NCBI RefSeq assembly: GCF_008360935.1
Contig: NZ_SRXO01000002.1
Coordinates: 310,001 to 374,000 of the forward strand
Direction of reading: 5' to 3'
Length of the DNA: 64,000 bases
DNA from: Siccirubricoccus phaeus
GTDB taxonomy: Bacteria > Pseudomonadota > Alphaproteobacteria > Acetobacterales > Acetobacteraceae
Positions 8,569 to 18,225 of this stretch are shown here, one piece after another. The position numbers and the translations under genes were made by a program. The number at the start of each line of letters is the position of its first letter. Position 1 is the first letter of the stretch. Under the pieces are notes generated by a model, which saw nothing but the letters and a program-made list of their open reading frames with translations, was not told the DNA's origin and did not search any database.

Positions 8569-8750
8569 GGCAAAGCTCTCCTGCGCGATCGCCGCAGCCT
8601 AGGACCATGCGCGCCAAGCGGGCAAGGTGGCGGGGGGTGCCGCCATGCTGGGCAGAATACGTCCCGCTGCCCGGGCTTCGCGCCGATTGCCCCCTTGCCT
8701 GGCGCGAGCGCCCGGGCTTTCACTCCCGCCGGTTCTGCCGGAGACCCGCG

Positions 8751-10319
8751 ATGCGCCGCCTTGCCCTGTTGCTGACCGCCCTGCTCCTCGCCGCCCCCGC
8801 GGCGCGGGCGGAGGCCCCGCGGCCCATGGTCTGGGGCGACAGCCTGGCGGCGACGCTCGATCCGCATGCGATCTTCGACGTGCCGATGCAGTACATCCTG
8901 CTGAACGCCTATGACGGGCTGTACCGCTACCAGGGCAATCCGCCGCGGCTGGAGCCCTGGCTCGCCACCGGCCACACCACCAGCGAGGATGGCCTCACCT
9001 GGGAGTTCACCCTGCGCGAGGGGGTGAAATTCCATGACGGCACGGTGATGACGGCGGAGGACGTGGTCTATTCCTTCCGTCGCCTGCTGGCGATGAACCG
9101 CGCCCCCGCCGCCGCCTTCAGCCCGGTGCTGAAGGTGGAGAACGTGACGGCGCCGGCCCCGAACAAGGTGCGCTTCGTGCTCAGCACGCCCTATGCGCCC
9201 TTCCTGGCGGCGATGCCGCTGGTCGCCATCGTCAACAGCAAGCTGGTGCAGGCGAATACGGCGAACGAGGATTGGGGCGCCGCCTGGCTGGCGACGCATG
9301 ATGCCGGCTCCGGCGCCTACATGGTGGATGCGGAGACCTATCGCGCCCGCACCTCGCTGGATTTCAACCGCTTCCGCGACCACTTCCTCGGCTGGTCGCA
9401 CAACCGAAACCCCTTCGACCAGGTGCGGTCGCGGCCGATCCTCGAGACCAGCACCCGCGTGCTGGCGCTGCAGCGCGGCGAGATCGACGCCGGCGACAGC
9501 TACCTGCCCACCGACCAGGTGGATCGGGTGGAGCGCAACCCGCGCACCCGGGTGCAGAAGGACGAGACCATGCGGACCTTCATCATCCGCATGAACAACC
9601 GCAAGCCGCCCTTCGACAACCTCGATGCGCGGCTCTGCTTCGCCCATGCCTTCAACTATGAGGGCTTCAACAACATCATCCTGCGCGGCTTCGTCATCCG
9701 GAATCCGGGCCCGAATCCGAACAGCCTGTGGGGGAACCCGCCGGACCTGGCGCCCTATGCCTTCGATCTCGCCAAGGCGAAGGAGCATTGCGACAAGGCG
9801 CGGGCGGCCGGTGCGCCGCTGAACCGCGAGATCGAGATCCATCTGCAATCCGAGCTGGAGCAGACCACCCAGGCGGCGCAGATGTTCCAGGCAGATCTCC
9901 GCCGCGTGGGCGTGACCCTGAAGATCGTGCCGAATACCTGGGCGAACATCACCGCCTCCACCACAAGGCCGGAGACGACGCCGGATACCTGGATCCATTG
10001 GGTCAGCAGCTACTTCATCGACCCGGAGAATTGGATCGGCCAGATGTATGACAGCCGCTTCCACGGCACCTGGAAGGCGTCGAGCTGGTACCGCAACCCG
10101 CGCGTCGATGAGCTGCTGACCCGCGCCCGCGGCAGCCTGGACCAGGCGGAGCGGGAGAAGCTGTACCAGGAGGCGACGCGGCTGGTGGTGGCGGACAGCC
10201 CGGACATCTGGGTGTACAACACGGTCAATCTCCGTGGCGTCTCCCGCCGCATCCAGGGCTGGAATTTCTCCCCGGTGGGCTCGGGCGGGGAGCTGCGCAC
10301 CCTCTGGTCGGAGCAATAG
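8751..10319 (+). CDS. Peptide/opine-type ABC transporter substrate-binding protein (SBP family 5)
   Basis: A 522-aa periplasmic receptor. Residues 1-20 are a strong signal peptide ending in ARA. The family 5 signature is visible (WEFTLREGVKFHDGTVMTAEDV) and the ligand-cradling C-terminal lobe is complete. The ATG at 8751 is chosen over an upstream frame extension because it starts the signal peptide. It is the first gene of a tight run with two permeases, two ATPases and hydantoinase subunits B and A, so it probably captures a cyclic amide, pyroglutamate or peptide for those enzymes (inference). Confidence 0.9.
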   Translation: MRRLALLLTALLLAAPAARAEAPRPMVWGDSLAATLDPHAIFDVPMQYILLNAYDGLYRYQGNPPRLEPWLATGHTTSEDGLTWEFTLREGVKFHDGTVMTAEDVVYSFRRLLAMNRAPAAAFSPVLKVENVTAPAPNKVRFVLSTPYAPFLAAMPLVAIVNSKLVQANTANEDWGAAWLATHDAGSGAYMVDAETYRARTSLDFNRFRDHFLGWSHNRNPFDQVRSRPILETSTRVLALQRGEIDAGDSYLPTDQVDRVERNPRTRVQKDETMRTFIIRMNNRKPPFDNLDARLCFAHAFNYEGFNNIILRGFVIRNPGPNPNSLWGNPPDLAPYAFDLAKAKEHCDKARAAGAPLNREIEIHLQSELEQTTQAAQMFQADLRRVGVTLKIVPNTWANITASTTRPETTPDTWIHWVSSYFIDPENWIGQMYDSRFHGTWKASSWYRNPRVDELLTRARGSLDQAEREKLYQEATRLVVADSPDIWVYNTVNLRGVSRRIQGWNFSPVGSGGELRTLWSEQ

Positions 10320-10325
10320 CGGGCG

Positions 10326-11339
10326 GTGGCGCGCTATGTCCTGCGGCGGATCCTCCTGGCGCTGCCGGCGCTGTTCGGGCTGGTGCTGCTGACCTTCGTG
10401 CTGACGCGGGTGATCCCCGGCGACCCCGCGGCGGCGCTGGCGGGGGACAGCGCGACGCCGGCGCAGATCGCCGAGATCCGCGAGAAATACGGGTTGGACC
10501 GGCCGATCCTGGAACAGGCGCTGGTGCATATCCGGCAGGTGCTGACGGGCGATCTCGGCCGCTCCATCTTCTCCGGAAGGCCGGTGACGGAGGAGATCGC
10601 CCAGCGCCTGCCGGCGACGCTGGAACTGACCTTCGCGGCGCTCTTCCTGGCGACGATCATCGGCATTCCGCTGGGGCTGGTGGCGGCGCTGAACCATAAC
10701 GGGCCGGTGGACCAGATCGTGCGGCTGCTCTCCGTCGGCGGGCTCGCCATCGCCTCCTTCTGGCTGGCGCTGATGCTGCAGCTCGTCTTCGCGATGGACC
10801 TCGACATATTGCCGCTGCGGGGCAGGGTGGATGTGGATCTCGGCCTGCCGCCCACCGTCACCGGGCTGCTGACCATCGACAGCCTGCTGGCCGGGCGCTT
10901 CGACCAATTCCGCGATGCGGTGTGGCATCTGGTGCTGCCGGCGGTGACGCTCTGCCTGCCCGGCCTCGCCAGCATCGCCCGCTTCACCCGGTCCGGCATG
11001 CTGGAGATGCTGCAGAAGGATTTCGTGCTGTACGCGCGGGCGGCGGGCTACGGCAAGTTCCGGCTCTACGCCATCTACGTGCTGCGCAATGCAGTGACGG
11101 TGACGGTGACGCAGATCGGGTTGCTGTTCGGCGCGCTGATCTCCGGCGCCGTGGCGGTGGAGGCGATCTATGACTGGCCGGGCCTCGGCACCTATGCGGT
11201 GCAGGCGATCCTGACGGCTGATTACAAGGCGCTGCTGGCCGTCACGCTGGTGGTCGGCGTGGTCTATGCGGTGGTGAATGTGCTGGTGGACGTGGCCCAG
11301 GCGCTGATCGACCCGCGCGTGGCGGAAGACGTGCGATGA
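10326..11339 (+). CDS. ABC transporter permease, DppB/OppB type
   Basis: A 337-aa inner-membrane permease of the peptide importer class, six predicted helices. It starts with GTG, 6 nt after the receptor gene. The N-terminal YVLRRILLALPALFGLVLL helix and the EAA-type loop (YARAAGYGKFRLYAIYVLRN) that docks onto the ATPase are evident. Its stop overlaps the start of the next permease by 4 nt (ATGA), indicating coupled translation. Confidence 0.9.
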   Translation: MARYVLRRILLALPALFGLVLLTFVLTRVIPGDPAAALAGDSATPAQIAEIREKYGLDRPILEQALVHIRQVLTGDLGRSIFSGRPVTEEIAQRLPATLELTFAALFLATIIGIPLGLVAALNHNGPVDQIVRLLSVGGLAIASFWLALMLQLVFAMDLDILPLRGRVDVDLGLPPTVTGLLTIDSLLAGRFDQFRDAVWHLVLPAVTLCLPGLASIARFTRSGMLEMLQKDFVLYARAAGYGKFRLYAIYVLRNAVTVTVTQIGLLFGALISGAVAVEAIYDWPGLGTYAVQAILTADYKALLAVTLVVGVVYAVVNVLVDVAQALIDPRVAEDVR

Positions 11340-12280
11340 GCGCGTCCGATGCCCGGAGCGTCGAGCCCTCCCACGCAGCTCCGCTGCCTGGGAACCCTGG
11401 CGAAGGGCGCGGCGGGCTGAAGCGGCCGCGCCCGCGCTTTCCTGCGCTGAGGCGGCTGCTGCGCGACCCGGTCGCTACCTTCGGCCTGGCGCTGGTGCTG
11501 TTCGCGGTATTCGTGGCGATCTTCGCGCCCTGGCTCGCGCCCTATCCGGAGGACGCCTTCGAAAGCCACATCCTGCAAAGGCTGCGGCCGCCCTCCGCGG
11601 AGTTTCCCTTCGGCACCGACAATCTCGGGCGGGACGTGCTCTCCCGCGTCATCCTCGGCACGCGCAGCGCGCTGCTGGTGGCGGTGGCCGTGGTGGGGGC
11701 GTCGCTGGCCATCGGCGTGCCGGTGGGGCTGGTGGCGGGGTGGCGGGATGGCTGGCTTTCCGAGCTGCTCATGCGCGTCACCGATGTGTTCCTCGCCGTG
11801 CCGCAGCTCATCCTGGCCCTGGCGCTGGGGCAGTTGCTGGCGCCGGGGCTGACCACGGCGATGCTGGCGCTGGCCCTGACCTACTGGCCCTTCTTCGCTC
11901 GTACCGTCTATGCCGAGACGCGGCGGCTGCGCGGCGCGCTCTTCGTCGATGCGCTGGCGGGGATCGGGGCTTCCACGCCGCGCATCCTGCTGCTGCATGT
12001 GCTGCCGAACGCGGCGCCGGCCATCGTGATCCGCGCCACCATCGGCATGGGCTTCACCATCCTGACGGCGGCGCTGCTCGGCTTCCTCGGCGTGGGCGCG
12101 GCGCCGCCGGACCCGGATTGGGGGCTGGCGGTGGCCGAGGCGCGGCAGCATCTGCCGGAGGCCTGGTGGTTCCCGACCTTCCCCGGCCTCGCCATCCTGC
12201 TGCTGGTGCTGGGCTTCAACCTGCTGGGCGACGGGCTGCGCGACATCGCCGACCCCCGGCTGCGGAGGAGTCGGCATTGA
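11336..12280 (+). CDS. ABC transporter permease, DppC/OppC type
   Basis: A 314-aa partner permease. After a Pro-rich cytosolic N-terminus the protein has the typical first helix, then the conserved FPFGTDNLGRDVLSRVILGTR segment of DppC proteins and an EAA loop (VDALAGIGASTPRILLLHVLPN). It overlaps the upstream permease by 4 nt. A 118-nt gap containing a palindromic repeat separates it from the ATPase genes. Confidence 0.9.
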   Translation: MSASDARSVEPSHAAPLPGNPGEGRGGLKRPRPRFPALRRLLRDPVATFGLALVLFAVFVAIFAPWLAPYPEDAFESHILQRLRPPSAEFPFGTDNLGRDVLSRVILGTRSALLVAVAVVGASLAIGVPVGLVAGWRDGWLSELLMRVTDVFLAVPQLILALALGQLLAPGLTTAMLALALTYWPFFARTVYAETRRLRGALFVDALAGIGASTPRILLLHVLPNAAPAIVIRATIGMGFTILTAALLGFLGVGAAPPDPDWGLAVAEARQHLPEAWWFPTFPGLAILLLVLGFNLLGDGLRDIADPRLRRSRH

Positions 12281-12398
12281 TCAATCCCCACGAAGCCGCT
12301 GCGCGGTTCCGCGGGGGCCCCATGGGCGCCTTGCGGCCAGGGCTTCAGCACAGCCTGCCGCGGCGAAGCCGCGGCAGGACACCGGGAGGCGCAGGGCG
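12281..12398. repeat. CTGCCGCGGC-family repeat inside an ABC transporter operon
   Basis: The gap carries CACGAAGCCGCTGCGCGG, a GGGGGCCCC palindrome, then CAGCCTGCCGCGG/CCGCGGCAGG arms (about 12352-12380). It is the inverse orientation of the copy at 1716. It interrupts an otherwise contiguous operon and could attenuate or stabilise the transcript. The last bases, GGGAGGCGCAGGGCG, provide the ribosome site for the next gene. Confidence 0.5.
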
Positions 12399-13370
12399 AT
12401 GAGCGCGGTGCTGACGCGGCCGCTGCTCTCGGTCGAGAATCTGGCTGTGCATATCCGCACCGATGGCGGGCTGGCGCGCATCCTGGACGACGTGACCCTG
12501 GCGGTGCCGAAGGGCGGCTCGCTCGGCGTGGTAGGGGAGAGCGGTTGCGGCAAGTCCACGCTGCTGCGCGCCATCCTCGGCATCTTGCCGCGCGGCGCCA
12601 CGGTGCCGAAGGGCGCGGTGCTGTTCGAGGGGGAGGACATCCTCAGCGACCATGGCGCCTCGGTACGGGGACGGATCGGATTCATTCCGCAGGACCCCTA
12701 TCTCTCGCTGAACCCGGTGTTCCGCGCCGGCGACCAGATTCTCGAAGTGATGCGGCGCCACGCGCCCGGGCGCCGGCGGGACCACAAGGAGAAGCTGGTC
12801 GAGTTGTTCCGCGCGGTGCAATTGCCCGATCCGGGCGGGGCGCTGGCAAAATACCCGCACCAGTTCAGCGGCGGGCAAAGGCAGCGGCTGCTGATCGCGG
12901 CGGCGCTATCCTGCGAGCCCTCGCTCGTCGTCGCGGATGAGCCGACCACGGCGCTGGACGTGACGACGCAGCGGGAAATTCTGGTTGTGCTGCGGCAGCT
13001 CATCGCGGAACGGGGGCTGTCGCTGCTCTTCGTGACGCATGATTTCGGCGTGCTGGCGACGGTGTGCGATCAGGTGGCGGTGCTCTATTCCGGGCGGGTG
13101 GCGGAGACGGGGCCGACCCGCGCGGTGCTGGACACGCCCCTGCACCCCTATGCGCGCATGCTGCTGGCCTGCCATCCGGACCGGGCGACGGATCTCCTCG
13201 GCATTCCCGGCACCGTGCCGGCGGCGACGGCGCAGCCGCCCGGCTGCCGCTTCCATCCGCGCTGCCCGCAGCTCCATTCCGGCTGCCCGATCGAGGTGCC
13301 GCCGATGCTGCCCGCGGGCGAGGGTCGCGCCGTCGCCTGCCCCTGGTATGAGGAGGCGCCGCGTGGCTGA
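12399..13370 (+). CDS. Peptide-type ABC transporter ATPase, DppD/OppD type
   Basis: A 323-aa cytoplasmic ATPase. Walker A GESGCGKST is at about 46-54, the signature FSGGQRQR at about 156, Walker B VVADEPTTALD at about 177. The C-terminal oligopeptide_HPY region holds the family Cys cluster (PGCRFHPRCPQLHSGCP) that may bind an Fe-S cluster or metal. It is the first of the paired ATPases and overlaps the next gene by 8 nt. Confidence 0.92.
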   Translation: MSAVLTRPLLSVENLAVHIRTDGGLARILDDVTLAVPKGGSLGVVGESGCGKSTLLRAILGILPRGATVPKGAVLFEGEDILSDHGASVRGRIGFIPQDPYLSLNPVFRAGDQILEVMRRHAPGRRRDHKEKLVELFRAVQLPDPGGALAKYPHQFSGGQRQRLLIAAALSCEPSLVVADEPTTALDVTTQREILVVLRQLIAERGLSLLFVTHDFGVLATVCDQVAVLYSGRVAETGPTRAVLDTPLHPYARMLLACHPDRATDLLGIPGTVPAATAQPPGCRFHPRCPQLHSGCPIEVPPMLPAGEGRAVACPWYEEAPRG

Positions 13371-14304
13371 GCTGATCGGAGCCAGCGGGCTGGTGGTGGA
13401 GCTCGGCGCGCGGCGGGCCCTGTTCGGGTCGCGGCCCGGTGTCAGGGCGGTGGATGGGGTCGATCTCTCGATCGGCGCCGGCGAGGTGTTCGGCGTGGTC
13501 GGCGAGAGCGGCTGCGGCAAGACGACGCTGGCGCGCACCCTGCTCGGCCTGCAGCAGGAGGCGGCGGGGGAGATCCGGCTGGACGGCCGCAAGGTGGGTG
13601 GCGAGGCGCCGGCTGAGGCGCGCCGCACCCGCGCCGCCGTGCAATATGTGCATCAGGACCCCGGGGCGGCGCTGGACCCGTGGTGGCAGGTGGGCGCGAC
13701 CCTGGCCGAGGGGTTGCGCATCCACGGCGTGGCGGATGCGGCGGAGCGTGAGGCCCGCATTGCGGAGACGCTGCAGGCGGTGGGGTTGGATCCCGCCTTC
13801 GCCGCGCGCTACCCGCATGAGCTGTCCGGCGGGCAGCAGCGGCGCATCGGGCTGGCACGCATCCTGTTGCTGCGGCCGAAGCTGGTGATTCTGGATGAGC
13901 CGACGGCGGGGCTGGATCTCTCCGTGCAGGCGGCGGTGCTGCGGCTGCTCAGGGAGCTGCGGGAGAGGTTCGGGCTGACCTATCTCTTCATCAGCCATGA
14001 TCTTTCGGTGGTGCGGCGGGTGTGCGACCGCGTGGCGGTGATGTATCTCGGCCGGGTGGTGGAGGAGGGGGCGGCAGAGCGGCTGTTCGCGGCGCCGCGG
14101 CACCCCTATACGCGCGCCTTGCTGGCGGCCGCGCCGCGCCTGGATGGTGGTGCGGCCGGTCCTGGCTTGCCGGGCGATCCGCCGAGTTTGCGGGCGGTGC
14201 CCGCGGGGTGTCGCTTTCATCCGCGTTGTGCTGCGGCGGTCGATCGCTGCGCCGTGGAAGCGCCCGTGTTGAAGGATGGAGTCGCATGCCATCTCGCCGC
14301 CTAG
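13363..14304 (+). CDS. Peptide-type ABC transporter ATPase, DppF/OppF type
   Basis: A 313-aa partner ATPase. I start it at the GTG at 13363, which has AGGAGG at 13350-13355; an ATG 15 nt earlier is possible. Walker A GESGCGKTT is at about 48, LSGGQQRR at about 154 and Walker B VILDEPTAGLD at about 175. The HPY tail with GCRFHPRCAAAVDRC is present. Only the C-terminal edge meets a repeat. Confidence 0.9.
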   Translation: MAELIGASGLVVELGARRALFGSRPGVRAVDGVDLSIGAGEVFGVVGESGCGKTTLARTLLGLQQEAAGEIRLDGRKVGGEAPAEARRTRAAVQYVHQDPGAALDPWWQVGATLAEGLRIHGVADAAEREARIAETLQAVGLDPAFAARYPHELSGGQQRRIGLARILLLRPKLVILDEPTAGLDLSVQAAVLRLLRELRERFGLTYLFISHDLSVVRRVCDRVAVMYLGRVVEEGAAERLFAAPRHPYTRALLAAAPRLDGGAAGPGLPGDPPSLRAVPAGCRFHPRCAAAVDRCAVEAPVLKDGVACHLAA

Positions 14305-14305
14305 A

Positions 14306-14371
14306 CTCAAGGGTTCCAAGGGCCTTTCGGCCCTTGGCAGGGGGTCGAGGGGGACAGCGTCCCCCTCGGGG
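14306..14371. repeat. Paired-hairpin repeat before the hydantoinase B gene
   Basis: Stem 1 is CCAAGGGCC/GGCCCTTGG at 14316-14337; stem 2 is CGAGGGGGAC/GTCCCCCTCG around AGC at 14346-14368. The first codons of the hydantoinase gene follow within 4 nt, so the second stem could cover its ribosome-binding region. It belongs to the same family as the unit at 6434. Confidence 0.6.
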
Positions 14372-16135
14372 ATGCTGATGCAGTGTGATCCGGTTTCATT
14401 GGAGATCATCCGCGGTGCCGCCCGCGCCGCCCAGGCGGAGATGGAGGCGCTGCTGGAGCGCACCGCCATGTCCGCCTTCATCCGCGAGAAGAAGGATTTC
14501 TACACCGCGCTCTTCGATGCCTCCGGCGCCATGGCGGTGGGGAGTGATTTGCCGATCTTCGGCGACATCGTCGGCCCGGTGCTTGCCGTGTATCCGCTGG
14601 AGAGCATGCGCCCTGGCGACCTGTACTGGTACAATGACTGCTACGGCTCACGCGGCGCCGTGTCCCATTCCAACGACCAGGTGTTCCTGGCGCCGGTCTT
14701 TCTCGGCGAGGTGCGCGTCGGCTTCGTCATGGGCTGGGCGCATTTTTCCGACATTGGCGGATTGCGCCCCGGCTCGCTCAGCCCGGATGCGACGGATCAT
14801 TTCCAGGAGGGCATCATCATCCCGCCGGTACGGCTGGTGCGGGATGGCATCACGAACGAGGATTTGCTCCGCACCTTCTGGCGCAACAGTCGCTTTCCGC
14901 TGCAATCCCAGGGCGATACGCGGGCGTTGATGGCCGCGGTGCGGCTGGGGGAGGCGCGGGTGGCGGAACTCGCCGCACGCTTCGGCGCGGCGGTGCTGGC
15001 GGATGCCTTCGCGCAATTGCTGCGGCGAACGGAGACGCTGGTGCGCGCCAAGCTGCGGGACGCCTTTCCGGTCGGCACCACGCGCTTCGCCGATGCCATC
15101 GACAGCGACGGGCAGGGGAACGGCCCCTTCGTGCTGCGGCTGGCGCTGACGCGGACGGAGGATGACCGGTTCATCCTCGACGCCACCGCCACGGACGACC
15201 AGGCGCAGGGCCCGGTGAACCTGCTGATGCACCCGGATGTGCCGGGCATGGCGCTCGGCCTTTATTTCCTCCAGGGCGAGGCAGGGCAGGTGCTGAATGC
15301 CGGCGGGCCGCGCGCCATCGACGAGGTCAGGCTGCGCGAGGGCTCGCTGCTCTGGCCGCGTTCGCCGGCGCCGCTGGGGCTGCGCGGGCTGACGATGATG
15401 CGGTTGCTGGCGGCGCTGCATGGGCTGGTGGCGGTGGCGCGGCAGGGCGAGGCGCCGGCGGCGCATTCCGCCTATGTCATCCTGGCGCTGCGCGGCGCGC
15501 ATGCTGGCCGCCGCTTCCTGATGAGCGACGGCGTCGCCGTGGGCTATGGCGCGCGGCCCTTCGCCGATGGGGTGGATGCCGTCTACTTCGTCGCGCAGGA
15601 GAATTACCCGGCGGAGTTCATGGAGCTGACCTATCCGGTGCGGCTGCGCGAATACGGGCTGCACCGGGACAGCGGCGGGGCGGGGCAGTATCGCGGCGGC
15701 TGCGGCGTGGTGCGGGAATACGAGGTGCTGTGCGAGGAGGCGCAGGTCGCCATCCGCATCGACAGCGTGCAGAACCCGCCCTGGGGCGTGGCCGGGGGGC
15801 TGAATGGCGGCAGCGGCCGGGCGGTGGTCAATCCCGGCACGCCGGGGGAGAGGGTGCTGGCGCCGCTCTCGGACGGCACGGTGCTGAAGCGGGGCGATGT
15901 GCTGCGGCTGGAAACCGGCGGGGGCGGCGGCTGGGGTCATCCCTTCGCGCGTGACCCGGCGCTGGTGCTGGCGGATGTGAAGGGGGGCGCGGTCAGCGCC
16001 GAAGCGGCAGCGCGCGACTATGGCGTGGTGATCCGTGACGGCGCGGTGGATGCGGCGGCGACGGCAGCGCGGCGCGAGGGGCGCGGCGAGGTGAAGCTGT
16101 TCCACCGGAAGGGGTATGTCGATGCAGTGGCGTGA
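14372..16135 (+). CDS. Hydantoinase/5-oxoprolinase B subunit
   Basis: About 587 aa, with the start at the ATG at 14372 or the one two codons later (14378). The family opening (CDPVSLEIIRGAARAAQAEM) and the metal/active-site stretches VGPVLAVYPLESMRPGD and NDCYGSRGAVSHSND are present, and the C-terminus has the Gly-rich TGGGGGWGHPF. Together with the A subunit it would hydrolyse a cyclic amide such as 5-oxoproline, hydantoin or N-methylhydantoin, usually with ATP. It lies directly behind a five-gene peptide-type importer, and the whole set probably forms one catabolic operon. Confidence 0.9.
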   Translation: MLMQCDPVSLEIIRGAARAAQAEMEALLERTAMSAFIREKKDFYTALFDASGAMAVGSDLPIFGDIVGPVLAVYPLESMRPGDLYWYNDCYGSRGAVSHSNDQVFLAPVFLGEVRVGFVMGWAHFSDIGGLRPGSLSPDATDHFQEGIIIPPVRLVRDGITNEDLLRTFWRNSRFPLQSQGDTRALMAAVRLGEARVAELAARFGAAVLADAFAQLLRRTETLVRAKLRDAFPVGTTRFADAIDSDGQGNGPFVLRLALTRTEDDRFILDATATDDQAQGPVNLLMHPDVPGMALGLYFLQGEAGQVLNAGGPRAIDEVRLREGSLLWPRSPAPLGLRGLTMMRLLAALHGLVAVARQGEAPAAHSAYVILALRGAHAGRRFLMSDGVAVGYGARPFADGVDAVYFVAQENYPAEFMELTYPVRLREYGLHRDSGGAGQYRGGCGVVREYEVLCEEAQVAIRIDSVQNPPWGVAGGLNGGSGRAVVNPGTPGERVLAPLSDGTVLKRGDVLRLETGGGGGWGHPFARDPALVLADVKGGAVSAEAAARDYGVVIRDGAVDAAATAARREGRGEVKLFHRKGYVDAVA

Positions 16136-16142
16136 GGCGGGC

Positions 16143-16190
16143 GCCCGGCACCCCCACCCCGGCCTTCCCCCGCAAGGCGGGGGAGGGAGC
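16143..16190. repeat. CACCCCCACCC/CCCCCGC-GCGGGGG intergenic repeat
   Basis: In the 60-nt gap between the two hydantoinase genes lies CACCCCCACCC followed by the hairpin TTCCCCCGCAAGGCGGGGGA. Related copies are at 51780 and 60550. The GGGGGAGGGAG end also serves as the ribosome site of the A-subunit gene. Confidence 0.55.
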
Positions 16191-16195
16191 GCGCC

Positions 16196-18223
16196 ATGAC
16201 CAGCCTGCTTGTCGCCGTCGATATCGGCGGCACCTTCACCGACATCACGCTGCAGGATGCCGCCACGGGCGAGGCCTGGACGGCGAAGACGCCCTCCACC
16301 CCGCGCGATCCCTCGGAGGCCTTCCTCACCGGCGTCGGCCTGGCGCTGGCGGAGGCAGGGCGCAGCGCCGGCGAGATCGGCCGGGTGCTGCATGGCACGA
16401 CCGTCGCCACCAACCTGATCCTGGAGGGCAAGACGGCGCCAACGGCGCTGCTCACCACCAAGGGCTTCCGGCATGTGCTGGAGATCGGCCGCGCGGATCT
16501 GCCGCGGCGGGACAATCTTTGGGCCTGGCGGAAGCCGAAGCGCCCGGTGCCACCTTCGCTGGTCTTCGAGATCCCGGGCCGCATCGGCGCCGATGGCGCG
16601 GAGCTGGCGCCGCTGGACGAACAGGCGGTGCGCGAAGCCGTGCAGGCGGCGCAGGCGGGCGGGGCGCAGGCCATCGCCATATGCTTCCTGCACAGCTTCG
16701 CCAACCCGGCGCAGGAACGCCGGGCGCTGGCGATCGCCCGCGAGGCGGCGCCCGGCCTGGCGCTCACCGCCTCTTGCGACGTACTGCCGGTGGTGCGGGA
16801 ATACGAACGCAGCATGGCGACGGTGCTGAACGCCGCCGTCATGCCCGCCGTCGCCACCTATGTCGGGCGGCTGGAGGAAAGGCTGGCCAAGGGCGGCATC
16901 GCCGCGCCGCTGCTGCTGATGCGCTCCAATGGCGGGGTCGCCGGGGCGGCGGCCATCCGCCGCGCGCCGGTGCAGACGGCGCTCTCCGGCCCGGCGGCCG
17001 GGGTGGTCGGCGCCGCCGCCATGGCGCGGGCGGCGGGGATTCCGGACATCATCACCGTCGATATCGGCGGCACCTCGGCGGATATCTGCCTCATCAAGGG
17101 CGGGCAGGCGGGGCTGACGCAATCCGGAAGGGTCGGGCCCTGGCCGCTGCCCTTGCCGATGGTGGACATGGTCACCATCGGCGCGGGCGGCGGCTCCCTG
17201 GCGCGCGTCGCCGGCGGGGCGCTGACGGTGGGGCCGGAGAGCGCCGGGGCCGATCCCGGCCCCGCCTGCTACGGCCGCGGCGGCAGCCGCCCGACGGTCA
17301 CGGATGCGCATCTGGTGCTCGGGCATCTGCCGCCCGCGCTGCTGGGCGGGCGGATGGCGCTGGACCCGGCGCGGGCGGAGGCGGCGATCGCCGAGCATGT
17401 GGCACAGCCGCTGGGGCTGAGCCTGGAAGCGGCGGCGCGCGGCATCCTCGCCATTGCCGACAACACCATGGTGGGCGCCATCCGCATCGTCTCGGTGGAG
17501 CGGGGGCATGATCCGCGCGGCTTCGCGCTCGTCCCCTTCGGCGGCGCCGGGCCGCTGCATGGCACGGCGCTGGCGGAGCTGCTGGGGATGACCCGAGTGC
17601 TGGTGCCGCCCTCGCCGGGGGTGCTGTGTGCGCAGGGGCTGCTGGCGGCGGATCTGAAGGCGGAGTTCAGCCGCAGCGTGGCGCAGCCCTTGGCGGTGGC
17701 CGATCCCGCCGGGCTGGAGGCCGGCTTCGCCGCGCTGGAGGCGGAGGCCGCCGCCTGGTTCGCGCAGGAGGCGGTGGCGGAAGCGGATCGCAGCACGCAG
17801 CGCCGCGCCCTGCTGCGCTATGAGGAGCAGGGCTTCGAGCTGGCGGTCCCCTGGCCGGCGGCGGCCGATCCGCGGGCGGCGCTGGCGGAGGGCTTCGCCG
17901 CGGCGCATCGCGGCCTGTACGGCTTCGACCTGCCCGGGGTGGCGATCGAGATCGTGACGCTGCGGGTGGAGGCGGCGGGCCGCCTGCCGGCGCCGACCAT
18001 GCCGGCCCCCCAGGGCGGCGAGGGCGCCGAGCTCGGCACCCAGGCGCTGCGCCGGCCGGAGGGCGTGGTGCAGGCGCGCATCCTGGACCGCGCCCGGCTG
18101 GCGGCCGGGGCGACCTTCGCCGGCCCCGCCATCCTGACGCAGCTGGATGCCACCACCCTGGTGCCGCCCGGCTGGAGCGGACGGGTGCTGCCCGCCGGCG
18201 CGGTACTGCTGGAACGCGCCTGA
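16196..18223 (+). CDS. Hydantoinase/5-oxoprolinase A subunit
   Basis: A 675-aa subunit with an actin-like ATPase fold. Phosphate-binding motifs DIGGTFTD (about 8-16) and DIGGTSAD (about 288) mark the two halves, and DPGPACYGRGGSRPTVTDA is a family signature. Full length. With the B subunit immediately upstream it should catalyse ATP-dependent opening of a five-membered cyclic amide. The order importer, B, A differs from the more common A, B order but is otherwise typical. The substrate is not determined by sequence. Confidence 0.92.
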   Translation: MTSLLVAVDIGGTFTDITLQDAATGEAWTAKTPSTPRDPSEAFLTGVGLALAEAGRSAGEIGRVLHGTTVATNLILEGKTAPTALLTTKGFRHVLEIGRADLPRRDNLWAWRKPKRPVPPSLVFEIPGRIGADGAELAPLDEQAVREAVQAAQAGGAQAIAICFLHSFANPAQERRALAIAREAAPGLALTASCDVLPVVREYERSMATVLNAAVMPAVATYVGRLEERLAKGGIAAPLLLMRSNGGVAGAAAIRRAPVQTALSGPAAGVVGAAAMARAAGIPDIITVDIGGTSADICLIKGGQAGLTQSGRVGPWPLPLPMVDMVTIGAGGGSLARVAGGALTVGPESAGADPGPACYGRGGSRPTVTDAHLVLGHLPPALLGGRMALDPARAEAAIAEHVAQPLGLSLEAAARGILAIADNTMVGAIRIVSVERGHDPRGFALVPFGGAGPLHGTALAELLGMTRVLVPPSPGVLCAQGLLAADLKAEFSRSVAQPLAVADPAGLEAGFAALEAEAAAWFAQEAVAEADRSTQRRALLRYEEQGFELAVPWPAAADPRAALAEGFAAAHRGLYGFDLPGVAIEIVTLRVEAAGRLPAPTMPAPQGGEGAELGTQALRRPEGVVQARILDRARLAAGATFAGPAILTQLDATTLVPPGWSGRVLPAGAVLLERA

Positions 18224-18225
18224 CT

